19,215 bases of DNA, from positions 2,421-21,635 of the forward strand of contig BQKZ01001927.1 in NCBI GenBank assembly GCA_036244855.1, read 5' to 3'. Position numbers and translations under genes: made by a program. Within the stretch, counting starts at the first letter, position 1, and each line of letters opens with the position of its first letter. This document shows, piece by piece, positions 1-8,275 of the stretch. The notes under the pieces are model-generated. The model was not told where the DNA came from and ran no database searches. It saw only the letters and a list, made by a program, of their open reading frames with translations. The DNA is from Temnopleurus reevesii. Its lineage: Eukaryota > Echinodermata > Echinoidea > Temnopleuroida > Temnopleuridae.

Positions 1-513
1 TTTTCCAAAACTTGTTAATTTTTCGTACAATTTTTTGTACAGCATGTTCATGATATCATGTTTCTTTTTAAGTAGATTTGAAGACAAAATTTGGCGATAA
101 AAATGTTCGCTTTTACCAAAACTATACTTGGGCTTTAAAAGATTCTCAAATCAAGACGTGTGATCTATGTTATTACATTCAGATTGATGAAAAATCAACA
201 TAGAGTACAAAATAAGTACATTATACAGGTACTATCAAGATATCTATGAACATTGAATAAAGTGTACCACTGCCGCGTTATCCCTGACAGTATGCCTGTA
301 TAAGTCCTAAATTGAATTTTAGCTTTGTTGAAGTACTGAACGTTGACTTCGGAGACTAACATATTCACAGTTTAGTTAATCTGGCAGTTGAGATTTCTTT
401 AAACGGAAACAATATTATGTAATGCCTTTAATCGTATCTCTATAATACCCGTTTTGCCATTGCCTTACGATTAATATTTATCGTAAGTTTTAATTACATC
501 TTTTATATTACAG

Positions 514-562
514 GCCGAAGATCCATTACCTTGCTCAAGCTAGTGGGAATTTGCCCGAATAA
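514..562 (+). other. Exon-like block with acceptor and consensus donor
   Basis: Preceded by TTTTATATTACAG (acceptor AG at 512-513) and followed by a perfect GTAAGT donor at 563-568, giving a 49-bp candidate exon. One of its frames is open throughout and, if spliced to the block at 986, continues in frame to a TAA at 1074-1076. It could be a leader exon of the TRIM gene or one of the last coding exons of a gene starting upstream of the window. The product is not recognised. Confidence 0.3.
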
Positions 563-734
563 GTAAGTTGAAGACTCCATCGATTATTTGACGTAAATTT
601 CTCTGAACAGAAGAGTGCAAAATGACACCTTTTTTTGGGGGGGGGGGGCGGGTTGAATGTTGCACCCTAACATGTCTGGGATAAAACGATCTAATCTATC
701 GAAATCGGGAACGGCTTGTGATTATAATCTCCAC

Positions 735-802
735 ATAGATCAATACATGACGTACGGATCTACTGTCCCGTGGCATACTTAATTCTTAGAAAGTCTTTTC
801 AA
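735..802 (+). repeat. Diverged copy of a segment also present at 15485-15552
   Basis: Both read roughly TCAATACATGAC..ACGGATCT ... GTGGCATACTTAATTCT ... GAAAGT with about three quarters of bases matching by eye. This ties the DNA upstream of the TRIM gene to the dispersed repeat family at 15-16.7 kb. Confidence 0.5.
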
Positions 803-877
803 TTCTGTTTTTATCAAATCTGCAACTACAACCTTTGGATGTTTCATGAAAGCAATGCATTGTACATTATTACTAAC

Positions 878-1144
878 TGTTAAACTATCGATCTAAACAC
901 AACAAAATTAAACGTTCAGTATTCTCAACCAACGCAGATGAGCTTTCACGATCGTATTGTACACTATTCTTACTCTCCTTTTCAGGACGGAATACAGCAT
1001 ATGCCTCCTCCAGACATGGCAAGACATTGATCAACGGCGTCAACGAGTGGATCTAGATCAGCCCATTACAGATTAAGAAAAAGTATAAGAAAAATAAGTC
1101 CAAACTTACTTAAGATTTATATGGGTATAAACTGTGTCCAAAGG
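878..1144 (+). repeat. Segmental duplication, copy 1, with exon-like core 986-1082
   Basis: Nearly identical to 1408-1674. It includes a strong 3' splice site (TTCTTACTCTCCTTTTCAG, AG at 984-985), an exon-like core and a GTATAAG donor-like site at 1083. The short upstream ORF 1001-1030 (nine codons, beginning Met-Pro-Pro-Pro) is conserved in copy 2. The copy ends next to an ambiguous base (N at 1145), which may hide part of the junction. Confidence 0.8.
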
Positions 1145-1289
1145 NTTATCTATATGAGAGTTATAAGCCATGCAACATTATGCCATGTTTTAAGACTTCA
1201 ATTTCACGCAGGCGCAAAGTAGTGATCAGCCTTCGGGTACTTCTACAATAATACCCATAAGTCAAAGGCTAATGTAAAGATAATAATAA

Positions 1290-1404
1290 TTATATTGGAT
1301 GGCTTTATTTCATGAAATACCGGGAATATTGCACTCGTTAGGGCCAATATTGCCCTAACTCGTGCAATATTCCCTGGTATTCCATTCATTGCCATCCAAT
1401 ATTA
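1290..1404. mobile_element. Hairpin MITE (109 bp) with TTA duplication
   Basis: Positions 1293-1401 form an imperfect palindrome that begins TATTGGATGGC and ends GCCATCCAATA. An inner stem pairs the AATATTGCAC...GTTAGGGC arm with its complement about a tiny loop near 1345-1350. TTA occurs at both sides (1290-1292 and 1402-1404), consistent with a 3-bp target duplication as in PIF/Harbinger elements; a TA duplication is an alternative reading. It has no coding capacity. Confidence 0.75.
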
Positions 1405-1410
1405 TATAAA
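1396..1410 (+). promoter_or_regulatory. Possible CCAAT plus TATA promoter at the MITE edge
   Basis: CCAAT at 1396-1400 is followed by TATATAAA at 1403-1410, overlapping the right end of the hairpin MITE and its flank. If active, a start near 1435 would place duplicated copy 2 in the leader of the TRIM transcript. The motifs alone are weak evidence in AT-rich DNA. Confidence 0.2.
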
Positions 1411-1674
1411 TGTTTAACTATCGGTTTAAACACAACAAAATTAAACGTTCAGTGTTCTCAACCAACGCAGATGAACTTTCACAATCGTATTGTACACTAT
1501 TCTTACTCTCCTTTTCAGGACGGAATACAGCATATGCCTCCTCCAGACATGGCAAGACATTGATCAATGACGTAAACGAGCATGGCGAGTGGATCTAGTT
1601 CAGCCCTTTACAGATTTGGTATAAGAAAAATAACTTACTTAAGATTTATATGGGTATAAACTGTGTCTAAAGGA
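1408..1674 (+). repeat. Segmental duplication, copy 2, with exon-like core 1519-1618
   Basis: Second copy of 878-1144, directly upstream of the TRIM gene. The acceptor AG is at 1517-1518 and the donor-like GTATAAG is at 1619. Compared with copy 1 it has a 9-base (three-codon) insertion near 1581-1589 and scattered substitutions. If 1519-1618 is a leader exon, the intron to the TRIM exon would be 134 bp. Read in the frame that links copy 1 to the 514-562 block, copy 2 has an early TGA at 1568. Confidence 0.8.
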
Positions 1675-1735
1675 ATGTAGAAGAAAGCTTTCAGATAGTT
1701 TTCAATGTATTGCTTGTTTAATTCTCTTCGAGTTT

Positions 1736-1752
1736 TCTCCCCTGCCATTTAG
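1736..1752 (+). other. Probable 3' splice site before the TRIM coding exon
   Basis: A pyrimidine-rich run (TTTTCTCCCCTGCCATTTAG) ends in AG at 1751-1752, five bases before the TRIM start codon. This is the usual arrangement for an intron in the 5' leader of a gene whose coding part lies in one exon. It is inferred from sequence alone; an unspliced leader is also possible. Confidence 0.5.
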
Positions 1753-1757
1753 AAGAG

Positions 1758-3593
1758 ATGGCTTCTCTAGAAGGATCAATTACCCGAAATTTAAGTTGTC
1801 CTCTTTGCCTAGATTTACTCAGTGATCCTAAGCAGTTATGGTGTACCCATACCTTCTGTAAAACATGTCTCATAGTTATGTTAGGATTCTCAGAGAAACT
1901 GGATGGTTCTAGCTGGTTGACATGTCCAATTTGTCGATACGTAACTACTGTCATTGACGGCGATGTTAAGAGTCTTCCAACCAATGTTCCTCTGAAGTGC
2001 ATCATTGATGAGATGCGAAAGAGTCAACATCTTTGTGAAGTGTGCGCAACAAAGCCAGAGGCGCAGCATTTCTGCCGCCAATGCGGTAAGAAGATGTGCG
2101 ACCGATGCCTTGAGAGTCACAGCCTGTTCTTGCAGCAGCATGAAGTGATTAACGTGAATGATATGGGGCAGGTTAGACCTGTACCAAACGCCCTCTTCTG
2201 TCAAGAACACGAGACGGAGAGGTGCAACGGTGTCTGTATCACCTGCAAGAAGTTCATCTGCGCGAGTTGTGGGATGTTCGTTCACACAAAAGAAAATGGT
2301 CACTCTGTTCGAGGAGTTGAGGAGTATAGAGTGTCTATACAAGCAAAGGTCAAAGACATGCAGGCAATAAGTAAGGAGAGGGTGGAAACGATCAATGGCC
2401 ACCTGAAGTTGATCCACCAACAGCTGACTCATGTCACTGATCGATTTGACCAAATCTACGACGCCATCAGCAATACATATGTAGATCTTGTCAATAAATT
2501 GAATGATAATAAAAAGGACTTAGTTGCCCTTGTAGATGCTCAAGCAACGCCCCTCCGTCAGCGACTACAGGAGATGAAAGACGAGCAAGAAGAATTGGTT
2601 GCTCGATTCGAAAGCGCAAGTGCACTGGCAGGTAAAAGCTTGAATGTCCCACTTGCAACGGAATCCGTTGTCATTCAGGATTCACTTCTGCAGCAGTTCC
2701 AAAGCCTAATGGATCTGAAAGATCTAGACATCCAGCTGGTAACGGATGTGAAGGAACGTGCTGATGAACTGGTGTTCAAAACCGAGGAGAGTAATCCTCT
2801 GAACATGATCGGCGCTTTCTTCGCGAGATACGAGACCATTCGCAGCGTGAGCATCTCCGGCAGCGTCAACACCATGGCCTCTGCGCCCGATGGCAGGATG
2901 GCTGTTACGTACAGTGGAGGAGGACTAGAGCTTATCTCAGAGAATGGGCAAGTGCAGGAAAAGGAATTCGAGCAGATGAAAATCCGTGAAGTTGGATTCC
3001 GCTCCGATGGCAGCTATGTTCTACTCGATGTGAATAACAACGTAAAGTTGTACACATCGAAGTGTGTGAAGATACCTCATGACAGGTTTGTGACTCTGTC
3101 ACACGAGGAAGGTGGCGTCAGCAGCCTAGCTGTTGGCAAAGCTGATGAGATCTTTGTCGGTTACAGGAAAACAAAAAAGATCCAGCAGTTTCAGCCAAAG
3201 GGTGGAATAGCTATCAAGGAGATCCAGTGCAGCGGGTTCGAGCCGCGGCAGATCTCTTGTCATGAAGACACTTTGCTCATTACAGCATGCGACTCAACAG
3301 CGAGGATTGTCAGTCGGGACGGTGCTGTAAAGCATAAGGTCAGGAGGTCGAACCTCTATCCATACGCTGTGACGGCTCAAGATGGTTCCGTTCTAATCGC
3401 CTGGGTGAAACATGACCAAGGTTCGGTCAAGATCGAAAAGTTTACCAACAGGCTCAAGCATGACAAGACTCTTCTCATTCATCACAATTTTGAGAAGACT
3501 GGGTTGAATTGGTATCGTCTAGCAGAGTTCCGGTCAGGGGGAATAGCTTTCTGCACTTTGAAAAGGCTATATATATGGGCATGTCCACAGTGA
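1758..3593 (+). CDS. TRIM-family (RBCC) E3 ubiquitin ligase-like protein, intronless coding exon
   Basis: Probable cytoplasmic RING-type E3 ubiquitin ligase. The 611-residue frame has a complete C3HC4 RING (C14, C17, C29, H31, C34, C37, C56, C59), a B-box 1 (C93, C96, C106, C109, C114, C117, H121, H128), a B-box 2 (C148, H151, C160, C163, C168, C171, H176, H182), a long helical coiled-coil region at about 188-345, and a C-terminal region at about 365-611 with repeating strand patterns like the six-bladed NHL/TRIM56-type beta-propeller. No zinc ligand is missing. The ATG has G at -3 and G at +4 and is the first in frame after a TAA at 1719. A pyrimidine-rich tract ending in AG at 1752 suggests that an intron ends 5 bases upstream, so the coding exon may be preceded by a spliced leader. 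The base composition is richer in GC than the flanks. TRIM families with one large coding exon are expanded in echinoderms and other invertebrates and several act in innate immunity, but substrate and exact orthology cannot be told here. The last blade-like stretch ends only a few residues before the stop, and that stop lies at the edge of a SINE. Confidence 0.95.
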   Translation: MASLEGSITRNLSCPLCLDLLSDPKQLWCTHTFCKTCLIVMLGFSEKLDGSSWLTCPICRYVTTVIDGDVKSLPTNVPLKCIIDEMRKSQHLCEVCATKPEAQHFCRQCGKKMCDRCLESHSLFLQQHEVINVNDMGQVRPVPNALFCQEHETERCNGVCITCKKFICASCGMFVHTKENGHSVRGVEEYRVSIQAKVKDMQAISKERVETINGHLKLIHQQLTHVTDRFDQIYDAISNTYVDLVNKLNDNKKDLVALVDAQATPLRQRLQEMKDEQEELVARFESASALAGKSLNVPLATESVVIQDSLLQQFQSLMDLKDLDIQLVTDVKERADELVFKTEESNPLNMIGAFFARYETIRSVSISGSVNTMASAPDGRMAVTYSGGGLELISENGQVQEKEFEQMKIREVGFRSDGSYVLLDVNNNVKLYTSKCVKIPHDRFVTLSHEEGGVSSLAVGKADEIFVGYRKTKKIQQFQPKGGIAIKEIQCSGFEPRQISCHEDTLLITACDSTARIVSRDGAVKHKVRRSNLYPYAVTAQDGSVLIAWVKHDQGSVKIEKFTNRLKHDKTLLIHHNFEKTGLNWYRLAEFRSGGIAFCTLKRLYIWACPQ

Positions 3594-3732
3594 CTGAGGC
3601 GTCGTGGCGTGCACCTATAATCAAGCTGTTTGGGACAGTCATCGATTGACCTGTGTCGGTCGTGGGTTCGATCCCGGCCGACCACTTCCTTAAGTCTCTC
3701 TTTCTTCTTCTGGCGTAAATATTCAAATTTGA
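3591..3732 (+). mobile_element. tRNA-like SINE, plus orientation
   Basis: Starts TGACTGAGGCG, has a box A-like TGGCGTGCACC at 3605-3615 and a perfect RNA polymerase III box B (GGTTCGATCC, 3665-3674), and ends in a TCTCTTTCTTCTTCTGGCG / TATTCAAATTTGAA segment. The same head, middle and tail occur in inverted orientation at 4901-5082, which makes it a dispersed SINE family and not a lone tRNA relic. No clear target-site duplication was found, so it may be old. It begins exactly at the TRIM stop codon and forms the start of the 3' UTR. Confidence 0.75.
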
Positions 3733-4642
3733 ACGCCGTAAAACCAAATTTCACTCTCTATGATGTGATCTGCCTTAATCACGTAGCAACTGGAGATTGT
3801 GAACAAAAGTCTTATAACTCATGAAAGGTTGCTTTGTCTTATGAAATAATTCTGGACATAAGTTCATAGTTTCCTTGGTAGAATTGTTTTCTTAAGAACA
3901 TAAGATTTACATACACATCAAACTTTATCATTCACAGCCCTGCTATGTGAATTGGTACCAACATAGTTACAAAAGTGCGTTGAAAATGACGGGCAGTATC
4001 GGGCGGTTCATTGAGTAATGGGGGAGGGGGAGGGGCGGCTTTGGGAGGTTCAGTTGCTAAAGGGCTGTAATGTCTGTGATATATTTCAATGGATCCTGTT
4101 TCTGAACAGACACTTCGGGTTGGGTTAGATAGCCCTCAGATACCCATTAAAACTTGTGACTTAAATCTAGTCATCTTCCCCATCACCCATTTCAGTTCAT
4201 GCGTTTAGGTATTGGAGTTCTTTTCCTGAAAAAGTGTGATTCTCAGGATTTCATAGTCTAAATTACGTTTGGATACGATAGGATGAGTAAAGGGCGAAGT
4301 TTCAATTGCTTTTGCAATTTTCTGGGGGAAAAAGATAAACCATCATGTACATTACATATTTCTATAATGAGAAAAAGCATTAGTTATATTATAGAATATA
4401 ATTTTGCTGTCCAATACTAAGGAGAAAGACGCTGTGTAACAACAAATCCAATATAATGAATATTTGCAATCGTACTTGTCAAAATGTGAATTGTATACGA
4501 AACATGTACTGCAAAATGTTTAAACAATGTAGGTGCAAAGGGCTTTGTTTGTGGAGCTATTTATAAGGGAAATTGAGTGATTGGTATATTGATTTAAATC
4601 AATCACCAACGATGAATAAAATCTTATCGATGTCAAAGAAAA
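3733..4642 (+). other. Probable TRIM 3' UTR and intergenic DNA
   Basis: There is no coding signal. Candidate polyadenylation signals are ATTAAA at 4145-4150 and AATAAA at 4615-4620, the latter just before the Tc1-like element. A G-rich run with several GGG blocks lies at about 4020-4050 and could fold as a G-quadruplex. A 14-bp perfect palindrome, TTGATTTAAATCAA, lies near 4588-4601. Confidence 0.4.
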
Positions 4643-4900
4643 TACACACTAAAAAATTAGGGTACAACTTTGCACCCCTAGGGGTACAATCCCATGTAAC
4701 ACCGGGTGAACCCTATGGGGTACAAGTTTGAACCCTAAATGTGAGGTGCAATTTTGTACCCAAACCAAGGGTACAAGTTTGTACCCTATTGGAACACATT
4801 TGTACCCCAGGGATGCAAAATTGTACCATTAGGGTACAAAATGAGATCTTTGGCGTTTGGCAAAAAAGGAAAGGAAAGGATGTAGTTTAGAGGCGTGTAT

Positions 4901-5082
4901 CATTCAATTCTGAATATGTACGCCAGAAGAAGAAGAAGAGAGAAAGGGGGTCGCCATCTTAATGTCTCCACCCGAAAGACGGTATGCGACCTGGTTTCGA
5001 ACCCACAGGCACGAACGAACCCAAGTCTATATGACTGTCCTGAACAGATGGATTTCAGGCGCACGCCACGGCGCCTCAGTCA
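4901..5082 (-). mobile_element. tRNA-like SINE, minus orientation, nested in the Tc1-like element
   Basis: On the minus strand it starts TGACTGAGGCGCCGTGGCGT at 5082, carries a box B-like GGGTTCGAAACC (about 4992-5003) and ends in the same tail as the copy at 3591 (GTACGCCAGAAGAAGAAG on the plus strand). It is longer in the middle than the first copy, with an extra GGGTTCG-like segment. Its presence inside the DNA element shows that it inserted after that element formed, or was carried by it. Confidence 0.7.
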
Positions 5083-5120
5083 ATATCGACCCTCGATATC
5101 GACCCTCGATACTGACCCTC
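5083..5120. repeat. 13-bp tandem repeat, about three units
   Basis: The unit ATATCGACCCTCG occurs twice exactly and a third time in degenerate form (ATACTGACCCTC), directly beyond the 5' end of the minus-strand SINE. It may mark local slippage at the insertion edge. Confidence 0.7.
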
Positions 5121-5582
5121 TTTGTTCGTGAAATAGTGCCACCTGATTGGTCAGCCACTGTCTACTCGCTCGCTCGCCATTGGTTAAGACGTGTTCCTTT
5201 TCTAGTCTGCTATTTATAAAAAATTTATTCAAAACATCGATGTATTAATGTGTTTTTTTTTCTTCCGAATCTTGTAAGGATCAACGGGATAAAAAACATA
5301 GTAATAAATCAAATCTATTACGTATGAAATAGAGTTCCTAAAGGTAAAATAAGAACAACATCAGCATTCATTTCCGATCCCGTATAGAGAGTGGGGTCTG
5401 CATTCTGCACTAGTTTCAAATCGGGAGGGTACAACGTTGTACCCTTCGTACCAGCTTTCATCACATGGGATTAATTTTGAACCTCATAGGGTATAATGAG
5501 GATGCCGGCGGGATGCCGGGGTTCAAATTAGTGACTTTGCGTGATTTTGGACCCTAACTGTACCCTGATTTTTTAGTGTGTA

Positions 5583-5926
5583 TATTGATTTGAAAGAGAC
5601 ACTAAACGGTGTAAAATAATGAGGAAGTAGATTTATCATGAACTTTGAAAATTCATATGGTGAATTTATTGCTTAATATGATAGCTTTAAGACACGTAAG
5701 CTTCGGTTTAGTAAACAATTTCCCCCGTACTATCCAAAGGTCTTGTTCAACATTAGTCTAATAAAAAATGTTAAGGGCCACTTTTATGACAATATATGTT
5801 GACTTGTGGTGATCTATGCTACCCTTACCATCAATTTTGTGAGTGAGAGAGCTACCAAATGTGTCCCATATATTTTATAATAATTTTTCTTTATATTTTA
5901 GAGAGGCAATTTGGGAACGCCCCTAA
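5583..5926. other. AT-rich intergenic DNA, nothing recognised
   Basis: No open frame of note, repeat or regulatory motif could be supported here. Confidence 0.4.
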
Positions 5927-5992
5927 AAATTTTCTTCATATGCAGAGTACTGTATATGAGGTCATACAGTAGTCTGCATATGAACAGAATTT
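5927..5992. other. Long hairpin, possible small-RNA precursor
   Basis: Arms 5927-5955 and 5964-5992 pair at 26 of 29 positions, plus one G-U, with mismatches at 5934/5985 and 5947/5972 and an 8-base loop. The total of 66 nt and a stem with two single mismatches fit an animal precursor microRNA. A MITE relic is the main alternative, because palindromic elements are frequent in this window. Confidence 0.35.
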
Positions 5993-6329
5993 ATATGGGT
6001 ATTTGCTATGCATTATCGTATAATCCAATTTGTATTTTCGACTGTTTTTCTGAATTATTCAAATTCATGTGTGTGTTTCCTGTTGATTACGTGTGTCGTA
6101 ATATATTTTTTTACCTGTTCGTAAGCTATAAGATGTAAAGTTTATTCAAATGCTTGCTATGTCACTATGTTTACATTCGGAATAAAAAAAAAAAAGAAAG
6201 TCATGAACTTCAGTTCTTATCAAAATATGTCCGGGATTGTCTACCAATACCTACCAATAAATACCCGGAACTCAACCTCTCTAGGATCATTAAAAAACAG
6301 TGCAAATTGATATCCCAATCTTATCCATA

Positions 6330-6583
6330 ACTGTCAGTTTTTGTTTGTACGCTCAATTTTAAATGTACTTTTTCTTGTATGTTTTTTGTAATGGCTTTGT
6401 TCATTTAATTTCTTTAATTTGTTTGTGTATTCAGTTTTAAGATATTCGTATTCCTTATATATTGTATATATTTTTGTAATCATGTTCTTTTTATCCTGTG
6501 ATACAGGGCCCCTTGGTCGAGCAGTTTTTTTGTAATAAATTGAAAGGGCTACCCTGTTTAAATAAAACGACAAATAAATAAAT
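6330..6583 (+). mobile_element. LINE 3' end fragment
   Basis: T-rich 3'-UTR-like DNA is followed by a stem motif (ACAGGGCCCC...GGGCTACCCTGT, 6503-6557) and then TTTAAATAAA with a short AAAT tandem tail. This matches the general form of the 3' ends of CR1/RTE-like LINEs in marine invertebrates. It is 5' truncated and has no reverse transcriptase. The exact left limit is not visible. Confidence 0.5.
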
Positions 6584-7139
6584 ATTCAAGACGTATACTT
6601 TAACATGAGTATAATTTGTTAAATTTGTCCCCATGGAAAAGGACAGTATCTACGTTTTGTACATTCTGGGATATTGAGTATTTTTATGTGGAGAAGACCC
6701 ATAGGAATGTGTGAATAATGCTCGTGAAATGAAGAGATTTTCTGATCTTGTTTTCTTTTTTTAGTAAACTGAAGTTGTCACATGAAAAAAATTGTCTTCT
6801 GACTCCTTTTATGCAAACATTTTGTGAAAAAATCTAGATAATGCGCTTTTCCCCGATTTTTTTTTTTTTTTTTTTTTTGGGGGGGGGGGCATTATTGTGT
6901 TCATAAATTACAATGAATTTGTATCTTGTGATATAATAAGTGAAATGATTGTTTGAAATAAATATTGACATTAACAATCATTGTTTGTAGCCTGTAGTGA
7001 ATTATTTGCAATGTTTTAGATTCACACTAAAATCTGTGATGAAACAGCACTAAGTGAAAAGTGAATTTAGCTATGTACCTCGCTTCGACCTGTGTTTTAT
7101 TGATTCACTAATTCATAAACCGTCTTACTTGCTCAGTTA
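6584..7139. other. Intergenic DNA with a poly-T/poly-G run
   Basis: No gene recognised. A run of about 23 T followed by 10 G lies at roughly 6858-6890. The same T-then-G pattern occurs near 630-650. Confidence 0.5.
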
Positions 7140-7210
7140 CTAAATCATTTATATTTTCTTTATTTTGTATAATTTGTTTGATGTAACACAATGTGTATGA
7201 AATAAAATGT

Positions 7211-7342
7211 AATCAGAACAAAATGTTGGCTGTACATGTCAATGACGTTCAAATGAATAAATTCCAAATTCCAAATTCCAATCAGAACAAAATGTTGGCT
7301 GTACATGTCAATGACGTTCAAATGAATAAATTCCAAATTCCA
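7211..7342 (+). repeat. 69-bp tandem duplication with AAATTCC tail repeats
   Basis: The unit starting AATCAGAACAAAATG occurs at 7211 and 7280, nearly identical, each ending in AAATGAATAAATTCC repeats. The upstream T-rich DNA and the short tandem tail suggest the 3' end of a LINE or SINE that was duplicated in tandem. The second copy runs straight into the six-unit array. Confidence 0.8.
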
Positions 7343-8245
7343 GCAACCTGTGTCATATTTCAGTATGACGTCACCACCGTACAGATCTACTGAACAATGC
7401 ATTGGTTAAATATATCGGAAGAGACAAGAGCATTCTGTTTGGACACTCTGCTTGCCCATGCATGGACTCATTTGCTCAGTACCATCAGCAACCTGTATAT
7501 TATTAAAATATGACGTCACTCCCTCATAAGGCTTTGATATCTACTGAAGATTGCGTTGACGATAAAAGTGCATGTTAGACACTCTGCGAGCCCATGCACG
7601 GACTCATTTACTTAGTACCAGCAACCTCTATGTTAATCTAAATATGACGCCACTACCACATTGCTGTGCTATCTACTGAAGATTGCGTTGAAGATAAAAG
7701 TACATTTTAGACCAGCAATCTGTGAGCCCATGCAAGGGCTCAAATGCTCAGTACCAGCAACCTTAATCTCATCTAAATATGACGTCATTGCCACATTGCT
7801 GTGCTATACTGAAAAGTGCGTTGGCGATAAAAGTGCATTTTTTTGCGAGTTCATGCAAGGGAACATTTGCTCAGTACCAGCAACCTGTGTTATATTTCAA
7901 TATGACGTAACCATCTCCCAGATTTGCGGCCCTACTGACGGTTGCGTTGACGATAAAACTTAAAAGTGCATAAGATGGCGCAGATAATCTGTCCAGATTG
8001 AAGAGCGCCATCAAATCCAACAACAACTTAGCGAGCCCGTGCAAAGGACATCACGCTCAAATATCAATCAATCACTCAATCAATCAATAAATGAATAAGT
8101 TGCTCAGTACCAGCAACCTGTCTTACATTTCAATATGACGTCACAATCTCCCAGATTTACGGCCCTACTGACGATTGCACTGACGGTGTATCAGTTTCAA
8201 TAGTCCAAGTGCATTTTGATAGGACGCTCTGCATGCCCGTGCCAC
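7340..8245 (+). repeat. Six-unit diverged tandem array with CRE palindromes
   Basis: Units begin at CAGCAACC: 7341, 7496, 7619, 7755, 7878 and 8111. Spacing is 123-155 bp, except 233 bp for the fifth unit, which carries an insertion. Shared features in order are CAGCAACCT, an ATATGACGTCA-like core, TCTACTGA, GTTGACGATAAAAGTGCA, GCCCATGCA and TTGCTCAGTACC. TGACGTCA is exact at 7366-7373, 7511-7518, 7780-7787 and 8136-8143, and altered in units three and five. The open frames across it change between units, so it is not coding. It may be a regulatory array or simply a minisatellite. Confidence 0.8.
7972..8100. repeat. Insertion in the fifth array unit: short hairpin and AATC repeats
   Basis: GATGGCGC and GCGCCATC form an 8-bp perfect inverted repeat within about 40 bp, followed near 8060-8095 by a low-complexity AATCAATC run. 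It explains why this unit is about 100 bp longer than its neighbours. Confidence 0.5.
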
Positions 8246-8275
8246 TCTTGCATGATGTGCGGTAATTGGGAGTCG

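Larger units (their letters stand above)
4643..5582. mobile_element. Tc1/mariner-like non-autonomous DNA element with TA duplication
   Basis: The termini are CACACTAAAAAATTAGGGTA at 4645 and the inverted form ending TTTTTTAGTGTG at 5580; the first 22 bp match 21 of 22. TA flanks both sides (4643-4644, 5581-5582), as expected for Tc1/mariner. The interior has no transposase. The left 210 bp and the right 150 bp are built from short palindromic units of the form GGGTACAA...TTGTACCC, and a SINE copy lies inside (4901-5082). Confidence 0.75.

Noticed and set aside
1890..2453. 187-codon minus-strand open frame inside the TRIM gene
   Set aside because: It is antisense to the zinc-binding domains and coiled coil, has no recognisable domain, and is expected as a shadow of a GC-richer coding exon.
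3598..3690. Functional tRNA gene at the box B
   Set aside because: The cloverleaf does not close, the spacing from box A to box B is too long, and the sequence has a second dispersed copy with a shared non-tRNA tail, so it is a SINE.
7661..7963. 100-codon plus-strand frame
   Set aside because: It runs across three units of the tandem array and its phrases (VPAT, YDV) repeat with the DNA unit; no conserved protein pattern was seen.
7340..8245. CRISPR-like array
   Set aside because: The units are long, diverged throughout and lack short identical repeats with unique spacers; the DNA is eukaryotic in character.
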